This document shows, in pieces, positions 11,779-22,900 of a stretch of 64,000 bases of DNA (the first letter of the stretch is position 1; the number at the start of each line of letters is the position of its first letter). Below the pieces are notes generated by a model. The model saw only the letters and a list, made by a program, of their open reading frames with translations. It had not been told where the DNA came from and did not search any database. Origin of the DNA: Acanthaster planci (taxonomy: Eukaryota; Echinodermata; Asteroidea; Valvatida; Acanthasteridae); assembly GCF_001949145.1 (NCBI RefSeq), contig NW_019091364.1, positions 2,749,739 through 2,813,738 of the forward strand, given 5' to 3'. The position numbers and the translations under genes were made by a program.

Positions 11779-12879
11779 GTGCATTGTACATGTACATACA
11801 TGTAAGGCGTTGTGGACGCAGAGTTACACGTACTATGGGTCAAGTGGTAGTGGGTGGTCGGCATGGGGTCAGAGGTCAGTAGTGATGACCTTGCGCAGGG
11901 GTCAAGATCGTCAGAGTATGCAATTTGCACGCTGGTGCATTTAGTTGTGATGAGTTTAGCCAGTCAAGTCGCAGGAATGAAGAATGGTCACAGGCCCAGC
12001 TGTTTACCAATACCTGCCAAAAGAGCAGTGGAAATTAGACATGAAAAAGTACTTGGACGTCATCAGTGCTTAGTCTGCCATTTAAGGAGCTCAGATGAGC
12101 TGTCAGGAACAGAGTGGCATCCATGTTTGTTCAGCAAAAAAAAACGTTTGGAGAATTATACTTGTATCAAATGTCCAGTCTCAGGTTCACCCTCTACAGA
12201 AGGTCTGGTTGCATTTCAATCTGACAGTTACGCATTCATCTGCTACGCAGGATGCACTCAGAGGCCAGTATCACATTGGAGTGAATCGGGTTAACGAACC
12301 GATTTAATCAAAGGCCACTCCACGGGATGAGGGAATGCATAGGAAATGGAATAAGTGGACACTGACATGGTCAGCAGTCAGCCATTACTGTACGGTACAT
12401 GTACCTGAAATGTTATGGCCAACCATAGAGCAAGGAACATGGGCCAACCAAGCATATACGTACAGGCACATGTAATCCTAACCAGTTTATGGCTCAAATA
12501 CCAGTACATACGTGTACATACAATGTACGGTATACCAAATTACCAATGCCTTGGCCAGTCACGCATTGAGGGTACAACTTCTTGATAAGGACATTCCGGG
12601 CCAAGTGAGGACAAGATAATTGTCCCTGTGACAAATTTATTCCCCCCCCCGAACTATCGTTCAACACGTGTGTCATTCCCACAATTATGTTGCCAGTTGC
12701 CACTTCACGTTTGTGTGTCGCTCCTGGTTTTTTTAAAATTCGATTAGGAGATCTGTTGTGGCATGATCTTTAATAGTCAAACCGCCATCAGAAGCAACAA
12801 AGATGGGCACCATTGATCAAGGTCTGTAAACGTGTGTGCATGCAGTCTAGACAAGTAGTGCTTAATCAGTGGTGTGGTA

Positions 12880-12962
12880 TGTACATGTACATTTGTACAT
12901 GTATATACACTGTACAGTACATACATGTACATGTACAGTACACATACATGTACATGTACTTT
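12880..12962. repeat. Dense TACATGTA / GTACATGTAC cluster
   Basis: A run of overlapping self-complementary words (GTACATGTAC, TACATGTA, GTACAGTAC), one of the densest of many such clusters at 8-20 kb and 60-63 kb. Other clusters lie near 11485-11530, 13020, 15680-15800, 16070-16110, 16950-17060, 17500-17535, 18990-19090 and 60540-60600. Confidence 0.7.
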
Positions 12963-13885
12963 CAACACGTTTGTAAAGTGCAATTCTTTTTTAGACTCTG
13001 AGTTTGAGGAATACCGTTACATGTACAGTCAAGTCTTTGAAATATGATGTAGATGTACCGTACGGTATGTTCTTCGATTTCCATCCTGTTTTGGCTTGCA
13101 ATCCAACCCATGAAATACGGTGCAGGAACGGCGACTCTAAAATGGCTTAGTGTGTGGCCTGGTACCGCCATGAATTGAAGTGTTCTCAGCCAGTTTGTCA
13201 GCATCCTTGCTTGTTAGTAGGCCTGTACAGTTTGTATGAAATTGAATTTTTGTTGCCGTTTACCCATATAATAATGTTATCCAGTTTGTCCAGTGCGCAG
13301 TGTCAATTGGTAATGGCCACTGGTTGACAAGTGAGAGCATTAGCTTCGATTTTCAAATGATCTTCCAGTGTTGCACTGTAGTTGTGAACAGATCACTACT
13401 CGAGTTTCATGTACAAATGTACATGTGCATGTAGCCTGGACCCATGCCATAGTCCAATACAACACATATGTACAGTATAGTGTATATATTTATCCACATA
13501 TAGATCATTTCATACTTTAAAAAGGATGCTCTGGCTTGGCTTGACCATTGTGTCTTGACCATGTACATGATGTACTCCGTGGATGGTGGAGTGTACAGGC
13601 CTCAGTGGGGCTTGGAGGACAGAAGTGGTGTCCCGTACCACTCTAATCTTGGAAAACTGTTGAAGTTTGGGGAACAAGAAATTGTGATGACATGACATTC
13701 ACATGCATACTGTACATGTTTATTGTCAGGTTTGTATATATTGTAAATATGCTGCACAGTACATGTGCAGTTGTGCAAACACTAACGAGTTTGCTTGGCT
13801 ATCGTGTACTGCAGTTAGAACCCTTCACATGAAATACAGGTTGAATGTTAGCTGCACATTGAGTAAAAGAAGGGTCACATTACAC

Positions 13886-14401
13886 TAAGGCTGTGCTGAA
13901 TATTCGAATAACGGAATATTTGATTGTCGAATATACTCAAGTGTTATTTTTCAAATTTGAATATGCGAATGCAAAATTCATGAAAAGGAAGGGAAAAGTT
14001 TGTTTTGTTTTAAATGAGAACAATTGCACTGTGGAGACTTGTTTCACGCAGATTCAAATGAAAAATGTCAGAAATGGTACAACAATTTAAAAAGTAAATT
14101 ATTCATTGAACAATTTAAAAGGAATAGAAATTTTCAACAGGGCAAGAAGTCTTGTTCATCTCTGAAATCTTACTAAATAATGGCTGAAGATACATGTACT
14201 CCTAGATGTGAGAAGCTATTATGCTACATGTATTATATTGATTATAATGTGCAATTGTGTGTGTGATTGTGACAGATTTTGTACATGTATACGGTTTGTT
14301 CATCAACAATCTGCCAGTCGGTACGACCGAATATTCGGATATTCAAACAAATTGAAAGTCGAATATTCGAATAGTGAATTATTGGAATTGACTCAGCCCT
14401 A
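13886..14401. mobile_element. hAT-like non-autonomous transposon (MITE), copy 1
   Basis: The 516-bp element starts TAAGGCTGTGCTGAAT and ends GACTCAGCCCTA. It is flanked by CATTACAC (13878-13885) and CTTTACAC (14402-14409), an 8-bp target-site duplication with one mismatch. The body is AT-rich with many GAATATTCG words, and it is homologous along its length to 41122-41611. No transposase is encoded. Confidence 0.85.
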
Positions 14402-17400
14402 CTTTACACAGGTCTAGGTACGTGTATGCATGCGTGTACTGTGACACGATTGTAGTTTACAGTACACTTCATTCATGTTTACTAGTCATGTACCTGCTTG
14501 AGGGCTTACGCACATTCATGATGCTATACCCCTTGTCATTCACTTCACCCCACGGCGGGTTTAATCTTCGGCCTCAGTCTTAAACATTTTTGTTGCTTGA
14601 GGCCACGACTTCCTTGTAAGGTCTGTGCCTATAAGGTGTTTACTGCTTTGTCGCTGTGCACGTATCAGGGATGAGACAAACCTCCATCTGCTCTAATGAA
14701 GAGAATAGGATGAATGAGCAGTAATTAGATTAGTCTGAGAGAAAAAAAATCAATTTCTGGCCTGAACTTAATAAGATTTGGGTTGTCTTACAGTGCTGAC
14801 TAAACACTGCACAGGTGTATGTGCATAAAAGGAACGGTTTGGCTAAAATTAACATTTTAAGGCCCAATGTGTCATTTGCCTTTTTGAAAATTAAATGCAG
14901 GACAGTGATATGATGCTGAAACAAGAATCAACCAAGCTTGGTTGGCACAGCAATGACCTACCGGTACACTGTGAGCTCGAGTTGGTGAGCATGGCTGAAT
15001 GAACTGCCTTTGTGCAGGAAGGCTGATTTAAAGACACGCTACACTGTACGTTTTGCAATGTCCCAGGTATTGTTTTTCTCCATGGAGCTGGAGAGGTTTC
15101 AGTGATGGTTGGCTCAACTTGGCACTTGATTGAGTCGCTTGATTTGAAATGCGCAAATTTAATCGTCACAATCGTACCGGTATAAACAATGTACCTGGAC
15201 ATGTACATGTACGCTGGTATTGTACATGCATACACCATTGTTGCACATGGTCAGGATGGTGAGTCATACGTGATGTACAATGAACATGCATGTGTAGAGT
15301 GGTCTTTAATCGTGGTCATGCTGGGTTTGCTTCCGGGAAGATGTCAAGATTTAATTAAAGTTACGTGGCTTAAAACTTTTTCTCGTCAAATTTCAAATTG
15401 CCCAATGGACTTGTAGGCACGGCTGCCATCTTTGCTTACCGGTACATGTACGTGTTTTTTATGTGACAAAAAAGAGGTCAGAGCAACGTTTCGTTTGCAC
15501 TGTTGGCATGCAAACAAAATATGCGGATAGCCACACACACATGTCCCCGTGTTGGTCCAGAGGGCTATTGTTGCTAGGCAACAGAGCGCCCTCGCCTGTT
15601 CAAGCCCAGTACCTGCTCCGGTAAGGTAAAAGTGCAGAGTCCATAAGTAACACTGTGACTTCCCTCGATATTTTCAATGTTTTATGTACATGTGCATGTA
15701 TGTACAGTGTACCGTACATGCAACTTTTTGGTAAACTGCAAAAGATAGTGTGGACAAAGTTCAAAGGAATTACAACATACATGTACAATATACATACATG
15801 TCCGTATGAAAATAAACAACATCCAAATTTAATGGTCGTTGCGTCGGTAAACATGTTTAAGGGCAGTACATGTGCATGTACTTCAGATTTCATATATTTG
15901 TAAGATTTGCCTCGTAACTTCAACATGTACACGTACGTTGAATATTTTTCAGTGAAGGAGAACGTAAAATGTAAGGACCTGTTTCACACCAAGACATGTA
16001 TCCATGTACATGTACATTGTAAAATCTAGGATTCCTTTCCCATGTGTCGAAGCACGCACACATTTCCATGTCATTGTGTACACGTACATGTGTACAATGT
16101 ACGAGTATACATGTAGGGTTAATGTGTTTTTTTTCTTGCGTTATTTGTAGCAGGTCATCGTCTGCCGTACATGAGAGTATACCTGTAGAGTAATTTCATG
16201 ATAACAGATGGCAGCTATTCCATTTTTCAAAGTCTGACAGAATGAAATGTCGTGATTTGCACAGTGAAACTTTACATTCGTTCTTGAACCATTCCACGTT
16301 GAGTTAGTCGGATTGAGTCTCAACTTTCTGCCAACTCAATGTTGAGTACATTTACAGGTAACTCCCAAAATTGAAAGCTCTGAGCACTTTGTTGCTAAGT
16401 CTCAAGGCAGCTGTGAAAGGACCAATTTTCCACTACACCGTGCATGCAGATTTTTGCAGCCATATGGTACATGTAGATTCCCTGTGAACACATTGCATTT
16501 GAACAAGTAAAAAGGAACATTGTGTGCATTGTGTACACGCATGCACACAGTGTGGATAGAAAGGTTAGTGAGTAACTTCATCTTGCATTGATTCGTCACC
16601 TACAGTTGCCATGACTGTGTATGTACATTGTCATGATTGTGTGCACATCGCACCAATCTGTTGCACAGCGTAATCATGTACATGTACGCACACTTTTTTT
16701 CATCTTTTTTATTCCCTTTAGTATTTTTTCCCCTACTCCTGGGCAGTTTTGTGACAGGGCACGTACGACATTGTATCTGAACAAAATACCTGTCAGTCTG
16801 TCAGAAAATCATCTGGAAGCAATTTGTAACGTTATGTTCCTGGCAAAAGAGCGGTCAAGTGTTAATCATGGCAAAGTGTGACACAACTCTACGGGCAGAC
16901 ATCATAGACCAATACACGCTTGTCGCTCAGACAGTTAATGAGCAGTGGAGACATGCATGTACATGTACATGTACCTTTTTTTGAAATGCATATGTACTGG
17001 TGATTTGTACATGGGTGTACATGTACATTATTTATACCATATACATGTACGTGTGTACACTGCATTTTGCATAGGCTGCAAGGAACAGTGAACTTCTGTC
17101 CAAACTTCTTTCATCGTGAAATCAAAGTCTGTAAAAAGGACAAAACAGCTACACGTACCAATACAGTACAGGTATACTACAAACAGTACGTGTTCAAGTA
17201 GAACCAATCTTGTGTTGTGAAAAGAGCAGTTAATGCACTGTACGTAGCCTACTTGCTGAATGCAAAGTGTAGTCAGTAAATGCATGCGTGCCAGGTATGT
17301 ACATTGTATTGTTCAATGTACATGTGGTACAGTATACATACAAGAAGGAAGGACATGATTTATGGATGCTACCTACACATTAATAATGACCGTATTCGTC

Positions 17401-19181
17401 CACTGTACGTGTGAATTAATGAGTAACATTCTGAATGATTAAAAAAACAAGTGTGAAACCTCTGTTCAGTTTTCATTATTTAATACTGCTTGTGTACGGT
17501 ACACGGCATACATGTACATGTACTGTACATGTATATAGAAGCTACACTTGCGCTACTGTTCTGCCGCTAGTAATTGAGGATGGTACACTTGGCTCGACAT
17601 TTACTTTTTCCTAAATCTCAATTCTGATTATTCTGAAGACAAGTTTGAAATCTCAGTTCACTTAACGAGTCAATTTCTCATCGTTTTGTTTTGCTCTCGA
17701 AAGTGACTCAAGGGGATTTAAATTTGAAGCATGCACATTACTGTACACTGTACATGCAGCTCAATCCTGACAGCTCAGCTTTGCAAGTGGATTCCAGCAG
17801 TTAAAATCATTTCCACAGCACCGACACACCTCTGTTTATGCATTTGCTGGCAGCACTAAAATCTTATAGCTAGAAGGCAAACACTGTGATTCTTCCATGG
17901 TCCGTGTATAATACATTTCTCATGTGTTGTTTATTGTACAATTGTAACTGTAGGTACATGTAATGGTGAACATAAGGTTGCAGGCCATTAAATAGGTACA
18001 AAATTGCCTACGCGGGCCCAATCACAATTTGTAGGCTGTCAAATTCTCTGCTGTTAGAGCATTTTGTGGCACGTGGACCGGGTGGTTTGTAAAAAAGGCG
18101 GATGAAATCCAGGGGCAGGACTGTCAGCTTGTATTTCTGAAAGTATCGGACCAAACGGGGCCCTCTAAATTGCTCTATTTTGCCATGGAGTGTAGGCATC
18201 AATTCTCAAAACGGCAACGGGACTCAGGACTGTTTTGAGGGGTGGTTTTCCTCTGTCGGAGACAAATACATGTATCTTCAAAGGTCATCGGTTAATTCAC
18301 GGAAAATGGAAAGGAGAAGATGAGGAAGTGAGCTTTGATTTGATCTGTGTCTTGAACAGCTGAGAAACTCGTGGGTATTTTTCCTAATTTTTTGAAGTGG
18401 GGATATTTATCACTGATGTCTGTGGTAGTTTACAATATTAACTGGTCTGTACCCATAAGTACAGGGTACTTATAGACCTAAATGTACATACATGTGTATT
18501 GCAGAGAAATGTACGCATGATCACTGAGGTTGCAAGTTTATATACACTGTACATGTACTGGTACATATGCCAGTACATAGCACAGAGCTGCGTTCTGTTG
18601 TACACGCACATGGACATGTATATGTTATGTACACGTGCATGTTTATGCACAGTATACATGTAGACCGCTGTTTGATTCAATTGCCCTGCATTACCGGTAC
18701 ATGCTGTCATAAGGAAACGCCGGGTACGGTAGCCAGCCCCAACACGCTGGAGGGAAATTAATTTTATCTAGAGGTATTTGCTGTTGGTGCGGTCATGTGT
18801 GAGATTAAATCCGAGGTCTTAGCCATTGTGAGCCAAAAAAAAAAAAAAAGGAGCTGGAAAGGCATTATAAGAAATACATTGCAGCAGTGAGGTGCGTACA
18901 AGTAGAGCTTGGTGTGGTCGCCTGCAGTAGCTCTGTATATGATCATATAAGATTGATTGATTGATTGTACATGTGTGTGTGTTACCATGTACTTATATAC
19001 AAGTATACATGTACATGTACATGTAATTTACCGGTGCCTCCAGTCTGCTGTGCATGTACATGGATTTACATACATGTACATGTATGTACTTCATGTACTG
19101 CATGGTACTTACTGGGTATGGTATCTTTCGTACCATTGCTTTGGGGCCCTAGGAATTGGTTTGTAGAGTTGTCAACAGCTA

Positions 19182-19428
19182 GGGCCAATTTCATAGCGCT
19201 GCTAGTGCTTAAGCAAAAAATTTGCGCAAGCATGAAAAAACCTTGCTTGACTAATCAGGTTACAAAACTTTTTGTGAGGTACATGTATATTGTTTTGAAA
19301 TGGTGTTTACCTGTCTTTTGGATGGCATGACAATCACATAGAGTAAGAACTGGTAACCTTTGTTTATTAAGCAAGGTTTTTTGTGCTTAAGCAAATTCTG
19401 TGCTTAAGCAGCTCTACGAAATTGGCCC
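19182..19428. mobile_element. Palindromic element, GGGCCAATTTC family, copy 1
   Basis: The ends GGGCCAATTTC and GAAATTGGCCC are inverted. Internal AGTGCTTAAGCA, TTGCGCAAGCATGAAAAAACC and the matching GCAAGGTTTTTTGTGCTTAAGCA form long subterminal inverted repeats. CAGCT flanks both ends and may be a duplication. A second copy is at 63539-63777. No coding capacity. Confidence 0.75.
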
Positions 19429-19880
19429 CAGCTGTGTCCATGTACTTTCCTGTTAGAAGAAGAGGCAAAACGAAAGAGTTCTAGCTGTACTAGCATGCAA
19501 GTGGGATAACTACGGTATGATAACGTGGGTCATTGTACACACTGTGTATGCGCTCAACACAAATCTTGCAGAAGGAAAAATAAATCAAGGTTTCATTTCT
19601 GTGTTGTGAACGTCTACATACAAATTCCGGTATTTATGGTAAAAATTCAGAGTTGGGAGAAGATGTGTGGGTGTTATTCTATAAATGACTTGATGTGTAT
19701 TTAAGCTGGAAAACTTGAGATTAACAGTTGAATGGTGCGAGTGTTGCTATGGTTACAATGCTGTATGGATTATAGTGCTCAAGTGAGTTCAGTCCCTCTA
19801 AGAGCAGCTTAACAGGAATCTATTGTGTGTTTCAATTTAGTTTCTCCTTTTTTCTTTTAACACAGGGGGAGATCGGCACC

Positions 19881-19978
19881 ATGTTATGGGTCGGTCTGGC
19901 TGTAGTCCTATTCCTAGCCACGTTTGGTGTCCTGTCACCATTTCTTCTAGTCTTCTACATTGTGGCTTTCTTTGGAGG
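19881..19978 (+). CDS. SNX13: SNX13 coding exon 1 (membrane anchor)
   Basis: The acceptor is a strong pyrimidine tract ending TTTTAACACAG at 19865; ATG follows at 19881 and the donor GTGAGC is at 19979. It encodes the hydrophobic MLWVGLAVVLFLATFG segment. The 15 nt before ATG are open in frame (GEIGT), so translation may start in an earlier exon. Confidence 0.9.
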
Positions 19979-22900
19979 GTGAGCCCGGCCATTTTCGTTT
20001 AGTCCTCTTTTCAGTGTTAGCGCCAAGTCCCTGGATGCCCAAATCTTAATAAATCGTCCACCCTCCAGTTTCCCACTTTGCAAAAGTTTTATTTGTGTTA
20101 AGAAAGTAGCCCTCGGCCCCCCCTTTTTTCAATCCGAAATACTGTACATTGCTGCAATTTAAAATTGCACAAGACTCTATGGGAAGTTGCTGTAGCCACT
20201 ACCATACTTGTCAGTGATATCAAGCTGCAACGAGGTAATAAGCCTTTGGCGAGTCCCTGAGCGTCGCGCTGCCGCAATAATGGCTTCCAATTCTGGTTGT
20301 CGAATGACACAATTGGAGCAAGAAGCTTCTCAAGGGGGAGTTAGTGTCAATGTGTGAGGCTCATTTCCTTGACAAGTTCACATCTGCTGCAGCAGGAAGT
20401 CTGCAGTAGCTGCATGAAAAAAAGACAATTTAGAATTTTTAAAATTCCCTTTTATGTACCAGCACATACATGTATGCACTAATTGCTTCCTTGTGATAAT
20501 TACATTGTTAATTCACCGGATGTGTGACAAAATTGTTTTAATTGTTTCAAATTTGCTTAGTTAATGTACTCTGTGTGATGAACTGTTGTTGTTGTTGTTC
20601 TAGGAATTGGGAAGTTTTTCACTTTTTTAATGTATAATTGCAGGGGCGTGACTGTTCTGTACAATGTATTTTCAAAGAAAGAGAGCCAAGCTGCTTTGGA
20701 GAGAATCACTCCCAACTCCAAGCTGGAAAATGAGACAATAGGCCTAGGCAAGGTGAGTCAAATTTGAAGTCTTTTCAAATGACTCGAATTTGGCTCAGAC
20801 TTGGGCTTTGATGGACTCTGCCATCCAAACCGTAATGTGTGCCCATAATGCTCCCACAAAAAAATGAAAATATTGCAGTCGTTAGATCAATTGCATGCAG
20901 ACCAATGTGTTTTTGGCACATCTTTGAACTGCCAGGGTCACAGTTGAGGGGTTGTAAATCAGGCAAAGCCTGAGACACAGACAAAGTAGAATATTGGAAA
21001 CCCTGGTAACCCTGGCAACAATACACAATGTGGTGCACCGGTAACATTTTACTCATAAAAAGTCTGGTTCTGACTAGCCGGTCTCCATGCGACATCTTAC
21101 TGGTAACAGAGCTGCGATTTAAAGTTAGATTGATGTTAGCTCACGAACAACAGAAGGGAAGTAGAGTGAGAGTCCTAGGAATTTCATAGGCTTGACAAAC
21201 GGGGGTAATACTGCTATACATGAAGCACCATATGTACCCGTATTGATTGATACATATGTACTGGTACACTTGTATTTGTGAAGTGCGTTGATGCATTCGT
21301 GCAGTTCTTTTACAAGTTCGACATTTTGGATACTGTTATTCACACACGTACATGTATCATGATTTGATTATTTGTTCTGTTGAAATAATATTTTTCAATT
21401 TTGAGTGATACACTATCTCCGGTTTGCCTTTGGTTCTCCTTTTAAAGCTTGTCGAGAGGTTACAGGAAACCCCTCGCACCTACAAGAGCGATAAGAGACT
21501 GACGGGAGCCAAGATAATCGACGGCCAGTTGCAAGAGGTCAGATGCGATCGCATACCACAAGGGCGTTGTTAAGGTCACATCCAGATTGGACATCTGTGT
21601 CTCTTGAAAGCACAGCGTCAGTGCTCAATATTCTCCCAAGAAGTGCCCAGTCCCTGAGTGGATGCTCTTTGAAATCAAATAATCCACTATAGTATGATAA
21701 TCAGATAACAATTTGATTACTTGCATTATTTGGATGCAGACACTGAGCCTGTTTCTTTTTCTTAATTTTTATTAAAAGATAAAAAGAGTTGTGCTTTGTT
21801 TTCAGAAAGGTTGTTCCAGAATTTGTGAAGAATTCTGAGGTGAGAGAACAAGAGAGCTCAGATATGATAGAGTTACATCTAATCCTTTTTTTAAACAGTC
21901 AGCAGGTATCATGCTCAACGTGACATGAAGTATTACCCTTTATTGTGATTTTGACATACTTTTGCCATTACCTCGTTGCCTCAGGTTTTGCTCCTTGGTT
22001 TCCGCGATTACATCCACCCCTGGTACCATCATCTCAGTGACGAGGGACAGTTCTTGTACGAAGTCCGACAGTGCACGCAGAGTTGCATCATCAACTTAGC
22101 CACAAAGTAAGGCATTGCCGCTAGCAAAAAAAAACCACACCACGTAGCCTATTGCTGGACTCACTCGTGCACACACATTAGCGTACTTGTCCCGTAGTTG
22201 TGGAAACATACATGTATGCGTACTTGATTTCGTCTGTTAAGAGAAACCGGCTCTGAAGAGTATCCGTTACTTGGCATTTTAGCCGGTAACCGAACTTTGC
22301 TCATCAAATATTTTGCCTTCAAGAATAAGAATGTTCAGGTTGGGTGATTAACGTTTATTGCCAAATGAGCCAGGGACCCGTTAAGAGTGTGGTTTTGTGT
22401 GACTTTTTCCTCTGCATCACAGATCAAAAGAGGTCGATTGGGTTCACTTTTTTACGCGGACAATGGTCGACGACTTTGCGACGCATGTACGAATGTTTCG
22501 CCGGGCCCAAGACAAAGTTAAAAAATCGTCACTCCCTAAAGGTAGGTAGGAAATCCAAACATTCGTCTCAGTCTCAGTCTGTGTAATTATTATTCACTCT
22601 TCTAAATCACGATAAACAACGACACCTTACTGTTTTGACCGGTCAGTGTAGCGTCAAATGAAAAGCCCATTTTAAAAACACCTGGATTTTTCCCCTGTTT
22701 TTTAGACTCCTCAGAGCCCCCTCCGAGTCTGGAGTCGATCTTCTTTGACTTTGAGGTGGAAATGGAGAACGACATATGCCGGGAACTGATCAGCATGAAC
22801 GAGGATAAAGAACTAGGTATGAACAGTCAGGCGGTGTTGGAATCCAGTGCCTTGTGGGTGCGGTGGGGCTATTTTTGTCCATTGGCGTGCTGTGGTGAAC

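Larger units (their letters stand above)
6602..19865. other. Probable SNX13 intron 1 / upstream region, repeat-rich
   Basis: About 13 kb with no conserved exon recognised on either strand. It contains a large foldback (6831-7171), a tRNA-derived SINE (7219-7460), a 270-bp inverted repeat around a dead LINE fragment (9932-11778), a hAT-like MITE (13886-14401), a palindromic element (19182-19428) and a very high density of TACATGTA and GTACATGTAC words, especially at 8-20 kb. Confidence 0.6.

Noticed and set aside
11854-12294. 146-codon plus-strand ORF with several Cys
   Set aside because: The Cys spacing does not fit a zinc finger or other family and it lies in repeat-rich DNA.
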